The notes under the pieces: generated by a model
Seen by the model: the letters and a program-made list of their open reading frames with translations, nothing else
Databases searched by the model: none
What the model was told of the DNA's origin: nothing
From: CAZUXY01 sp964624235
GTDB taxonomy: Bacteria > Spirochaetota > UBA4802 > UBA5368
DNA: 64,000 nucleotides
Direction of reading: 5' to 3'
Assembly: GCA_964624235.1 (NCBI GenBank)
Contig: CAZUXY010000012.1
Coordinates: 1-64,000, forward strand
Shown here: positions 1 through 7,450 of the stretch, one piece after another
Numbering within the stretch: position 1 is the stretch's first letter
Layout: the number at the start of each line of letters is the position of its first letter
Made by a program: the position numbers and the translations under genes

Positions 1-1265
1 ACGGGCACCACCGGGCCGAACTGCTCCACGTGGTAGAGGTCCATCCGCGGCGTCACCGGGCAGACCACCGCCGGGTAATAGAGCGTCTTTTCGCGCGTGC
101 CTCCCCCGGGGTTTATCACCTGTGCGCCGTGTTCCAGTGCGTTCGCGACCAGCTCTGAAAGATAGCCGGGCTTGTAATCCTCGGGCAGCGGCGTAATGCC
201 GACATTCTCGTCCCAGGGCATGCCCACCCTGAGCTTCTCCAGCCCGGCGGTGAAGGCGACGAGAAATTCTTTCAGTATATCCTCATGGACAAACAATATC
301 TTCAGCGCCGTACACCGCTGTCCGTTATACGAGAGGCTCCCCGTCAGGCACTCTTTCACCGCGAGCGAGATGTCGGCGTCGGGCAGCACTATACCCGCAT
401 TCTTGGCCTCAAGGCCCAGCACGCACCTGAGCCGGTGGGGTTTCGGGTGCAGCTTCTTGAGTATATCGGCGACGCGGCTGGACCCCACGAAGGCCAGCAC
501 GTTCACCAGGCCGCTTTTCATGACGGGGCTTATCACCGTTTCGCCGTCGCCGTACAGGGTGTTGACCACCCCTCCGGGGAAAGACTTCTGGAACGCCTCG
601 AGCAGTGGGGAATGGAGCAGCACTCCCAGTTTCGGCGGTTTAAAGATGACGCTGTTGCCCATGATGAGGGCGGGTATCAGCGTCGTGAAGGTCTCGTTGA
701 GGGGATAATTGTACGGGCCCATGCACAGCACCACCCCCATGGGGGAGCGCCTGATCTGCCCTATAATACCTTCTTTAATATCGAACTTCGCGCAGGCCCG
801 GTCCAGGTCTTTCAGCGCGTTCACGGTGTCGCCGATGTACTGGACCGTACGGTCGAATTCCTTTTCCGCGTCTTTAAGGCTCTTGCCGATCTCCCACATC
901 AAAAGGCGCACCACCTCGTCCCTGGTTTTCACCATACGGCCGGTGAACTCCACCACACAGGCAATTCTTTCTTCCACCGTCATGGTGGGCCATGCTCCCC
1001 TGCCGTTGTCATATGCCCGCTGCGCGGCGGCAAGCGCCTCGAGTGCCTCCTTCTCGGTGAGCTTGGGATAGCTTCCTATGACCTTCTGTTCCGGTCCCCC
1101 CGGCGTCCGCACGCATACGGGAGAACGGACCTCCTCCGCCTGACCGTCCCAGCGGCGCAGCTCGCCGTTGATCAGGTACTCCTTCTGGTCGACCCTTGCC
1201 TTCAGCCGGTGCTGTACGGGGATGGACGTTTCTTCGGGGAAAAAGGCACTCATGTCTTTTTTCAT
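1..1265 (-). CDS. gapN: NADP-type non-phosphorylating glyceraldehyde-3-phosphate dehydrogenase (ALDH11/GapN-like), 3' end outside window
   Basis: The open frame begins at an ATG ending at 1265 behind an AAGGCGGTG ribosome site and runs off the left edge after about 421 codons, so the C-terminus is missing. Aldehyde dehydrogenase hallmarks are in order: the oxyanion Asn in GPYNYPLNET (Asn186), the cofactor-binding lysine in VIFKPPK (Lys209), the general base in GLEAKNAG (Glu286) and the nucleophile in YNGQRCTALK (Cys318). The GQRCTA signature and the NYP oxyanion segment are typical of GapN, which oxidises glyceraldehyde 3-phosphate directly to 3-phosphoglycerate and yields NADPH. GLEAKN replaces the usual ELGGK, so this is a somewhat divergent member and another aldehyde substrate is possible. 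It is cytosolic and stands alone, divergent from the lipoprotein gene to its right. Confidence 0.8.
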   Translation of the reverse strand, partial: MKKDMSAFFPEETSIPVQHRLKARVDQKEYLINGELRRWDGQAEEVRSPVCVRTPGGPEQKVIGSYPKLTEKEALEALAAAQRAYDNGRGAWPTMTVEERIACVVEFTGRMVKTRDEVVRLLMWEIGKSLKDAEKEFDRTVQYIGDTVNALKDLDRACAKFDIKEGIIGQIRRSPMGVVLCMGPYNYPLNETFTTLIPALIMGNSVIFKPPKLGVLLHSPLLEAFQKSFPGGVVNTLYGDGETVISPVMKSGLVNVLAFVGSSRVADILKKLHPKPHRLRCVLGLEAKNAGIVLPDADISLAVKECLTGSLSYNGQRCTALKILFVHEDILKEFLVAFTAGLEKLRVGMPWDENVGITPLPEDYKPGYLSELVANALEHGAQVINPGGGTREKTLYYPAVVCPVTPRMDLYHVEQFGPVVP

Positions 1266-1427
1266 TTCACACCGCCTTTATATGTATGGTGCTCACGGGA
1301 TGGCCGCGCGGGGCGGCGGTCTTTGAGCCCGTTGCCCGGCGCGCATAACGGAATACACGGGCAGGCGGGTAAAATTGTCCATTCATTTTTACCCCCCGGT
1401 CACACCCCGGCCGCCGCCAAATAAACT

Positions 1428-1456
1428 TTGACACACCTTATTTCAGGTATCATACT
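1428..1456 (+). promoter_or_regulatory. sigma70-type promoter for the lipoprotein gene
   Basis: TTGACA at 1428-1433 and CATACT at 1451-1456 are separated by 17 bp. An alternative -10, TATCAT at 1448-1453, would leave only 14 bp. The start codon is at 1501, giving a leader of about 38 nt. Confidence 0.55.
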
Positions 1457-1500
1457 GCCGGGCACCCGTTCATCAACCCGGTTTTAAAAGGAGCGCATTC

Positions 1501-2019
1501 ATGACACGTACGGTATCGTATCCCATAACCGCTTTTTTTCAAAGGCCTTCGCACAGAGTCGTGAAATACCGCGGCCTCATCAGTCCACTGGGACCTAAGG
1601 TATTGCCGGTACTGGCGATGCTTTTCTGCCTGCTCTCGTGTACGGCGGGAAGCAGGGACGCAAATCTCCACGCCGAGGGCTGGATAAGCGACGACGCCTA
1701 CCGGGTGCGGGCCGTCGGAGATCCGGTGAAGGGAACCGCGGGCGTCGAGACGCGCAGGGCACGCGCCCGTGAGCAGGCGGTCGTCGCGGCGCGCCGGCTG
1801 ATCGTCGAGAAATTCACCGGCATCCAGTTCGAAGCGACAGGTAGCGTCCTTGAATTCGACGGGACCCGCCGGGCGATACGGAAAGAATTCGGCCCGACAA
1901 TCGACCGCGGCAGGGTGGTGAAGGAGGAGTACGGCGCCGGCGACCGGTGCGTGATACTCTACCAGGTGGAGGAAAAGGACCTGCGCCGCCGGGTCATGTC
2001 GTTCGGCCCGCGCCGCTGA
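1501..2019 (+). CDS. small putative lipoprotein of unknown function
   Basis: A 172-residue protein whose ATG follows a good ribosome site (AAAAGGAG, 1486-1493) and a TTGACA promoter. After an unusually long basic N-terminal stretch of about 33 residues comes a hydrophobic segment ending in FCLLSC, a lipobox-like site with Cys47, so the mature protein is predicted to be lipidated and periplasmic. The rest is charged, with an RRARAREQAVVAARR segment suggesting a helix that begins a small alpha/beta domain reminiscent of LPP20-type lipoproteins, but I cannot place it in a family. The opposite-strand frame across the same bases lacks a signal or ribosome site and is treated as a shadow. Confidence 0.7.
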   Translation: MTRTVSYPITAFFQRPSHRVVKYRGLISPLGPKVLPVLAMLFCLLSCTAGSRDANLHAEGWISDDAYRVRAVGDPVKGTAGVETRRARAREQAVVAARRLIVEKFTGIQFEATGSVLEFDGTRRAIRKEFGPTIDRGRVVKEEYGAGDRCVILYQVEEKDLRRRVMSFGPRR

Positions 2020-2191
2020 GCGCGCCGTTGCGCCTTCGGCCCACCTTCGGCCTTTCGTCATTGACTTTTGCGCGGATTTGCCCTGAGATCAGTACCATCT
2101 ACCGACATGCCAAAGGCCCGAATCGTAAAAGCGGCGGGCAAACTCCTTGCCGTCTGCCGGGCGGCTTACACGGGGTGCGCGGCGGGCCCGC

Positions 2192-3403
2192 TCAATCGAG
2201 AAACGACGTTCTCAGGGTCAGTCCGAACATGAACGCAACGCCGCCGACATTCCTGGTCTTGCCCCATGCGTCCAGGGGGATGTAGCCGTAATCGAATTCC
2301 GCGAACAGGCCGATGTAGGGGGAAAACCCTATCTCGATACCGGCGGCGCCCACGATGCCGAAGGGGGAATTATTCGCGACGTCCATCGGTATTTCTTCCT
2401 CCTCGGTAGGGGATGTCTTGACCAGCACATCTGTCCCGTCGAGCAGCAGGGAATACTGGTACGTGACCGAAAGATACCCCTGCCATAACACCCCGTAAAG
2501 GTATACCCCGCGCACGTACCTGACACCGGCGCCGAGTCCCCATATCTCCAGGTTTTCCATGTCCGAAGCCAGGGTGGCCCCGGCGGGAATAGCGGGTTCC
2601 AGGCTTTTCAGCTTGTCCAGCTTGCCGCTGCTCATTTTATAGGCCCGGAGGGAGGTGCGTAAGTAAAAATCGAAGCCGTTGCCGGCGGTGTCCCTTCCCC
2701 TCCATACAAACAGGTCTAAGAGGATACTCACTATCTGCTGATTATAAATACTGTTGTAATCACTGTCCTCCAGCCCGGAGAATCCGTACCCCAGCCTGAG
2801 CAGCGGCGCCCTGCCCACCACGTTGCTTTTTCTGCTGATCAGCCTTTTGGGCTCGTCCCTGCCCGCTTCCCTTTCCTTCACGTAGTCCTCAAAATCCCTG
2901 ACCGCGTCCTCCTTCCCCGATATCAAAAATGTGCCCAGGGCCTTCGACGCCCTCTCGAAATAGTCCCTTTTCATGAACTTCAGGGTCTTGACCCTGGTCA
3001 GGACCACCCTGCCGGTGGTACGGTCAAGGATCTTGGCGGTGATGTAGAACTTCCCCTCGATATGCGAGACATTGCCGTAGATGATGTAGTCGGTCTTGAT
3101 GCTCTCCATGAGTTTCTTGATGCAGGCGTCGTCGTAGCAGGCGTCCAGGCTCATCTTCAGCTCCTCGTTCTGGATCACCTGGCGCACCTCGTCGTCCGAG
3201 GTGATGCTGTACTGGCCGGTGGCGATGATCCCTTCGGAGATATAGTCTTTGATGATCATGCCGGCCTGGTCGCCGGCCGGGAGCCCCTGGACTATGGCGA
3301 AAGGTTTCAGGTAGATGGTCTTGCGCGCGGCGGCGAAGAGCGGAGGGGCGGCGCAGAGTACGAGCGACAGGAATACGACGCAACGACCGGCATGTTTTTT
3401 CAT
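2192..3403 (-). CDS. secreted CsgG-like protein with C-terminal barrel-like region (module 1 partner of TlpA-like protein)
   Basis: 403 residues with a clear signal peptide (about 1-25, ending PPLFAAA). Residues about 28-150 form a domain that binds no recognised ligand but resembles the alpha/beta part of CsgG/FlgO-like proteins: a strand IYLKPFAIV, a helical section, then ACYDDACIKKLM and YIIYGNVSHIEGKFYITAKI. The C-terminal half is rich in alternating aromatic strands and ends FGLTLRTSFLD, as outer-membrane barrels do. Its N-terminal domain is paralogous to that of the 677-residue protein at 33546-35579, including a CxxxxC pair (Cys89, Cys94 here). It lies 12 bp downstream of a TlpA-like thioredoxin gene on the same strand, and the same gene order recurs at the second locus, so the two probably work together. 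Function unknown. Confidence 0.7.
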   Translation of the reverse strand: MKKHAGRCVVFLSLVLCAAPPLFAAARKTIYLKPFAIVQGLPAGDQAGMIIKDYISEGIIATGQYSITSDDEVRQVIQNEELKMSLDACYDDACIKKLMESIKTDYIIYGNVSHIEGKFYITAKILDRTTGRVVLTRVKTLKFMKRDYFERASKALGTFLISGKEDAVRDFEDYVKEREAGRDEPKRLISRKSNVVGRAPLLRLGYGFSGLEDSDYNSIYNQQIVSILLDLFVWRGRDTAGNGFDFYLRTSLRAYKMSSGKLDKLKSLEPAIPAGATLASDMENLEIWGLGAGVRYVRGVYLYGVLWQGYLSVTYQYSLLLDGTDVLVKTSPTEEEEIPMDVANNSPFGIVGAAGIEIGFSPYIGLFAEFDYGYIPLDAWGKTRNVGGVAFMFGLTLRTSFLD

Positions 3404-3415
3404 GACACCCTCCGT

Positions 3416-3952
3416 TTATTTGATTCTTTTAAGTATTTCCTCGATCTTCCTGATATTGTCGTTATTGTATCCCCGGCAGTCGTACACGACCTTCCCGTCC
3501 CTCCCGATTATAAAAGTGGAGGGGAACTTTGTCACGCCGTAGGCACGGGCCGCGTCGGAGTATTTGTCGATAAGGACCTCGATCGTGAGGTTCATCGCCG
3601 CGACGAAAGGCGTAACGGCGTCGATGCCGCCGCGGTCGGTGGAGATCATGAAAAATTTCACCCTCCCGCCGTAGAGAACTTTAAGGCGCTCAAGCTCGGG
3701 GATCTCCTTTTTGCAGGGAACGCATTCGGTGAAAAAGAAACTCACCAGCAGCGGTTTCTCCCTGAGTATGTTCTTGCAGAAGACCAGTTTATTGTTGAGG
3801 TCCCTCAGGGTGATGCCGGGGGCAGCGTCCCCGGTCACGATCTCACGGGGGGCCGGGAAGCCGCGGAAAGGCCGGCTCCCCGCAACCGCGAGGAGTATAA
3901 GGACGAGGAACACCGTTCGGCTGCAACACACGCGCATCGCGCACCCCGGCAC
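3416..3952 (-). CDS. TlpA-like periplasmic thioredoxin
   Basis: 178 residues: a hydrophobic signal/anchor at about 11-27, then a thioredoxin fold with the active site ECVPC (Cys77, Cys80), the strand FMISTDRGG and the cis-proline loop KFPSTFIIGRDG. These features place it in the TlpA/ResA group of extracytoplasmic thiol-disulfide oxidoreductases, which reduce or exchange disulfides of exported proteins. Translation may start at Met1 or Met6; neither has a strong ribosome site. It is followed after 12 bp by the secreted protein with a conserved CxxxxC pair, which makes that protein the obvious candidate substrate. The pairing is an inference supported by its repetition at 32985-35579. Confidence 0.85.
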   Translation of the reverse strand: MPGCAMRVCCSRTVFLVLILLAVAGSRPFRGFPAPREIVTGDAAPGITLRDLNNKLVFCKNILREKPLLVSFFFTECVPCKKEIPELERLKVLYGGRVKFFMISTDRGGIDAVTPFVAAMNLTIEVLIDKYSDAARAYGVTKFPSTFIIGRDGKVVYDCRGYNNDNIRKIEEILKRIK

Positions 3953-3957
3953 TGATG

Positions 3958-4050
3958 ATGGCTGTCCTCATCATGGGACCGTCTGTGTACGCGTCGGCCG
4001 ACCTGTACCTGGAATGCAGAAAATGCCCGCGCGGATGGCAGGCGGAATAA
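3958..4050 (+). other. possible 30-codon secreted peptide or gene fragment
   Basis: An ATG frame of 30 codons encodes a hydrophobic signal-like start followed by SADLYLECRKCPRGWQAE and a stop. The signal-like N-terminus plus a CxxC motif looks like the first exported residues of a truncated protein. No convincing ribosome site precedes it, and it starts only 5 bp from the divergent TlpA-like gene. It may be chance. Confidence 0.2.
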
Positions 4051-4176
4051 AGTGTGCGGACAGTTATATAGTGGTTCGATCTTGAAGGTATTGACCGGCG
4101 AATGTCAATTACAATTTTTATTCCATCGGAAAGCCGCTTCCCGTCTTCGGCAGATTCAGTCATGTATTAAAGCCAT

Positions 4177-4387
4177 AACCGCCAAGACGCAAAGAGAGGA
4201 TATGAGAGAAGGTGGAAAAGACTGACGACTGTCATTTAGAAACTTACAGGGGTGAGAAATGACAAACCAGGTTATGCACAGCTCTGTCATCAACCGGCAG
4301 GTGCACACGAATGGTGCTTAAAAACGAAAACCACTCTCACAAATACACCCAAACCTTCGCGATCTCTGCGCCTTTACGGTTCAAATG
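4177..4387. repeat. noncoding inverted-repeat element, copy 1
   Basis: The left end AACCGCCAAGACGCAAAGAG (from 4177) is an imperfect inverse of the right end at 4354-4381, whose reverse complement begins AACCGTAAAGGCGCAGAGAT. The right end is 31/34 identical to the right end of the neighbouring copy. No open frame is convincing inside. The arrangement looks like a degenerate MITE-like or REP-like element. Confidence 0.55.
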
Positions 4388-4424
4388 GTAAGTACACTAT
4401 GAGCAATAATTTATCAAAAGCCTT

Positions 4425-4649
4425 AACCGCGAAGACGATGTGTACGGTCGACGCTTTTTGCACCTCCGAAATACACGGATGTAGTAGTGCCGCGACGCCC
4501 AGGGGGGCATGGAGCCGCCGCAAGGACGTAAAGAGATAAGAGGGTTTTGTACTATAAGTACGGAGTGCTTTTTATCTCTAAACCAGGGGTACCACTCCCG
4601 GAGAAACACCGCAACCCTTCGCGATCTCCGCACCTTTGCGGTTCAAATG
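4425..4649. repeat. noncoding inverted-repeat element, copy 2
   Basis: The left end AACCGCGAAGACG starts at 4425, a further left-type motif CCGCAAGGACGTAAAGAGAT lies near 4517-4536, and the right end at 4616-4643 plus CAAATG closes it. It follows copy 1 by 37 bp in the same orientation. The whole 3953-4703 gap (751 bp) holds these repeats and no supported gene apart from the tiny frame at 3958. Confidence 0.55.
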
Positions 4650-4703
4650 TCAGGTTGACTGAAAGCAGCAGCATTTCTTCAACGGTGCGGAACACACCGC
4701 CGT

Positions 4704-5552
4704 TTACCCGCAGGGAAATTCCAGGGTGTAGCGCGTCCCGGCCGTGGTGTCCACCTCGATGGCCCCCTTGAGCTGCCGCACCAGGGTCTGCACCAGCGTC
4801 AGCCCCAGGGTTTCGGCGTTCAGAAGGTTCGCCTTCTCGGCGGCGCCGACCCCGTCATCACCCAGCCGGAGAAGGTAGTTGCCGTTGGCGCGGGAAAGGT
4901 GTATGTCTATTTTCCCCCGCCCTCCCCCGGGGAACGCGTGCTTTATGGAGTTCGTAAGGAGTTCGTTCATTATAAGGCCCAGGGGGATGAGCACCCCCAC
5001 GTCCAGAAGCTCATCACGGCCGGTGATATCGAAGGAAATGTTTTCGGGGTTTTTCGAGAGCGCCCGTATCACGCCTTTCGACAGGGTCTCGGCGTAATCG
5101 GAGAATCTGACGCGGTTCATGTCGGCGCAGCGGTACAGGTCCTCGTGGACCAGCGCCATGGAGTAGATGCGCATTTTTAAATCATTGAACACCTCGCGGT
5201 CGTACCCGTCGCGCACCTCTTCGGTCTGCAGGTTGACCAGGCTGCACATGATCGCCAGGTTGTTCTTCACACGGTGGTGCAGTTCTTTAAGCAGCACCTC
5301 CTTTTCCGCAAGGCTCTGCTTCACCATGCGCTCGGAATCCTGCAGCCTGATCATCATTTTAAAATACAGATAGCCGATGAACGGGGTGATAATCGCCGGT
5401 ATGACCGCCGCGATCACGAGCCCTTTAAAGGAAAACCGTCCCAGCGGCATTGAAAGCGCCCAGTCGAGCAGCACCGAAAGCACCACCGCCAGCACCGATA
5501 TGAGCACCAGGCTCTTGTTGATTCCCACTTTCCGCAACAGGTTTTCCAGCAT
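4704..5552 (-). CDS. HisKA_2-type membrane sensor histidine kinase
   Basis: 282 residues. Two hydrophobic segments (about 14-30 and 44-64) flank a very short loop, so the protein is membrane-anchored with almost no external sensor. A short coiled linker leads to the dimerisation/phosphoacceptor motif KELHHRVKNNLAI (His92/His93), the HisKA_2 signature, followed by an HATPase domain with the N box LIMNELLTNSIKHAF, the G1 box LGDDGVGA and the G2-like LGLTLVQTLV. HisKA_2 kinases often act with unlinked receivers in general stress or light responses. No receiver gene is adjacent, so it is an orphan here. The short sensor region suggests it detects a membrane or intramembrane signal or relies on a partner. 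The gene ends next to the repeat patch. Confidence 0.9.
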   Translation of the reverse strand: MLENLLRKVGINKSLVLISVLAVVLSVLLDWALSMPLGRFSFKGLVIAAVIPAIITPFIGYLYFKMMIRLQDSERMVKQSLAEKEVLLKELHHRVKNNLAIMCSLVNLQTEEVRDGYDREVFNDLKMRIYSMALVHEDLYRCADMNRVRFSDYAETLSKGVIRALSKNPENISFDITGRDELLDVGVLIPLGLIMNELLTNSIKHAFPGGGRGKIDIHLSRANGNYLLRLGDDGVGAAEKANLLNAETLGLTLVQTLVRQLKGAIEVDTTAGTRYTLEFPCG

Positions 5553-5977
5553 ATCTACCTTCAGATGACAGAAGACATACCCCGATTACAGGACCGAACC
5601 CTCAGGGGTGAAGCTTTAGCACATCCGGAATTATCAAACGGGATTGTCCGTACAGGGCGCGGCAGTATGCCCCGTTTTTAGACGGGTACCCATCGCACAC
5701 ACCGGCGGGCCTGTCAACTCATTATCGGCCGGCGGCCGGTTCCGTGTTCACCCGAACTGACCGTGTGGCTGCCCGGTATAATAATTTTTACGGGATGATG
5801 ATAAATACTTCTTGCTTTATTTGCGCGCAAATATATTATAATTATTCATTATATTCTCAATACGCATAGTATTGTCGGGATACTAATGTAGAGATGACTT
5901 ACAGACGGCGCCGCGTTATCACCCGTGGTCGCAGCGTTATACCGCGGGCGATCACCGACAAGGAGAGAGGTACGGCC
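5553..5977. other. intergenic region between the histidine kinase and the sugar operon
   Basis: 425 bp without a supported gene. The kinase-proximal part has a small hairpin (CCCGTTTTTAGACGGG, about 5672-5687). The sugar-operon-proximal part is AT-rich and contains the promoter and palindrome listed separately. An in-frame ATG at 5894 would add 28 Arg-rich residues to the symporter, which is implausible. Confidence 0.5.
5812..5842 (+). promoter_or_regulatory. sugar-operon promoter with embedded palindromic operator
   Basis: TATTTGCGCGCAAATA at 5818-5833 is a perfect 16-bp palindrome. It sits between TTGCTT (5812-5817) and TATAAT (5837-5842), a 19-bp spacer. LacI-family repressors typically bind such symmetric sites, and the only regulator in the cluster is the LacI protein at 14678. 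Binding is inferred. Confidence 0.55.
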
Positions 5978-7435
5978 ATGAATAACGGTCAAAATGAAAA
6001 GCTGAGTCTTTCGACCAAGCTGGGTTTCGGCGCGGGGGACATCTTCGGCGGGGGTTCGCTGACCATAATAGGTTTTTTCTACCTGTATTTTATTACCGAC
6101 GTACTGCTCATATCACCTGCCCTGGCGGGGATGGTATTCCTGATCAGCAAGATCTGGGACGCGTCGATAGACCCGGTTATCGGGGTAATCACGGACCGTA
6201 CCAGAACGCGCTTCGGCCGCAGAAGGCCTTATTTCCTCGCCGGCGTGGTCCTGGTATCGCTTGCCTTTTCAATGCTCTGGTATCCCGTCGGTTTTGAGCA
6301 TGAATGGCATCGGATGGCGTATGCCCTGGGTTCATACATGTTTTTCACCATGGTGCACTCCTTCATGATGATCCCCTATTTTTCCCTGGCCTCGGAGCTC
6401 ACGCTCGACTATACCGAACGTACCTCGCTCGCGACGGTACGAATGCTTTTCTCCATGGGCTCGTCGCTGGTCTGCGCGGTGGTTCCCTACGCAGTGGTCA
6501 AGATGTTCAGGGACGAGGGCACCGGTTTCTTCGTGATGGCGGTCATCTTCGGGCTCGTGTTCGGCCTGCCCTATCTGGCAACCTTCTTCCTCACGAAAGA
6601 GCGAAAGGAATTCCAGCGAGAGCCCGAGCCTTTCAGTGTTAAAAGGACTTTCCTCGAACCTTTCAGGACCCCCACCTTCGTGAACGTGCTTCTGATGTAT
6701 CTATTCACCATGTCGACCATGGACATCATCATGTCCGTTATGATGTATTTCATGACCTATTACCTGGGGCGCGCCGGTGAGACCAATTACGTGCTGGGTA
6801 CGCTGCTCTCCTGCCAGATCATCGCCCTGTTCATCTTTTCCTCGATCAGCCGCAGAAAGGGAAAGAAAAAGTCCTTCCTGACCGCCGCGCTCTTTTTTGC
6901 CTTTGTAATGAGCGTTAGTTTTCTTATTACCAAAGATCTTCCGGGGTGGGTCATCTACGCTTTCGCCGCTTTCGTGGGTACGGGCTCAGGCGGAATGGGG
7001 ATCATGATCTATTCGATTTTACCCGACGTTCCCGACGTGGACGAACTCTATACAGGCAAACGCAGGGAGGGGATTTACTCCGGGGTGCTTTCGTTCCTGC
7101 GGCAACTCAGCACCGCGGTGGGCATCTTCATTGTGTCGAACGTGCTTTCTTATGCCGGGTTCAAAAAACCGGTCGAGCAGATGATCGACGGCGTCAAGAC
7201 CATAGTCAAACAGCAGCAGACGGCAGAGCTTCTTTTTACTCTGCGCCTGATGCTCCTGCTGATACCGGTGGTTTTTTTGAGCATATGCATATACAACGCC
7301 TGGCGCTACGGCCTTACGCGGGAGTTGCATGACCGCTTGAAGGTGTTCCTCATCGCACGGCGCGCCGGTACCGGGAACACCGCCGAGGAGGGATTCCTGA
7401 AAAACGCGTTCACGCGCCGAACAACGGCGGGCTGA
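5978..7435 (+). CDS. GPH-family (MelB/YicJ-type) sugar:cation symporter
   Basis: The ATG at 5978 is chosen because AAGGAGAGAGG lies at 5960-5970 and the N-terminus then reads MNNGQNEKLSLSTKLGFGAGD, the standard beginning of glycoside-pentoside-hexuronide symporters. The 485-residue protein has about 12 hydrophobic segments and the cytoplasmic loop DRTRTRFGRRRPYF between helices 2 and 3, which is characteristic of the family. It is expected to import an oligosaccharide, glycoside or uronide with Na+ or H+. It is the first gene of the sugar island, 15 bp before the hydrolase, so the hydrolase substrate is probably imported intact and cleaved in the cytosol. The substrate cannot be read from sequence. 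Confidence 0.9.
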   Translation: MNNGQNEKLSLSTKLGFGAGDIFGGGSLTIIGFFYLYFITDVLLISPALAGMVFLISKIWDASIDPVIGVITDRTRTRFGRRRPYFLAGVVLVSLAFSMLWYPVGFEHEWHRMAYALGSYMFFTMVHSFMMIPYFSLASELTLDYTERTSLATVRMLFSMGSSLVCAVVPYAVVKMFRDEGTGFFVMAVIFGLVFGLPYLATFFLTKERKEFQREPEPFSVKRTFLEPFRTPTFVNVLLMYLFTMSTMDIIMSVMMYFMTYYLGRAGETNYVLGTLLSCQIIALFIFSSISRRKGKKKSFLTAALFFAFVMSVSFLITKDLPGWVIYAFAAFVGTGSGGMGIMIYSILPDVPDVDELYTGKRREGIYSGVLSFLRQLSTAVGIFIVSNVLSYAGFKKPVEQMIDGVKTIVKQQQTAELLFTLRLMLLLIPVVFLSICIYNAWRYGLTRELHDRLKVFLIARRAGTGNTAEEGFLKNAFTRRTTAG

Positions 7436-7450
7436 GCATAAGGAGACTTC

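Noticed and set aside
285..1424. Long plus-strand open frame of 379 codons opposite the GapN gene
   Set aside because: No ribosome site, His/Gly/Pro-rich composition without a domain, and it lies antisense to a gene with full aldehyde dehydrogenase motifs.
1450..2061. 203-codon frame opposite the lipoprotein gene
   Set aside because: The plus-strand frame has a ribosome site, promoter and lipobox; the antisense frame has none.
4171..4650. Repeat patch as a CRISPR array
   Set aside because: Repeats are imperfect, in both orientations, unevenly spaced and no cas gene is present.
5894..5977. Upstream ATG of the symporter gene
   Set aside because: Adds 28 mainly basic residues, has no ribosome site, and the family start fits the ATG at 5978.
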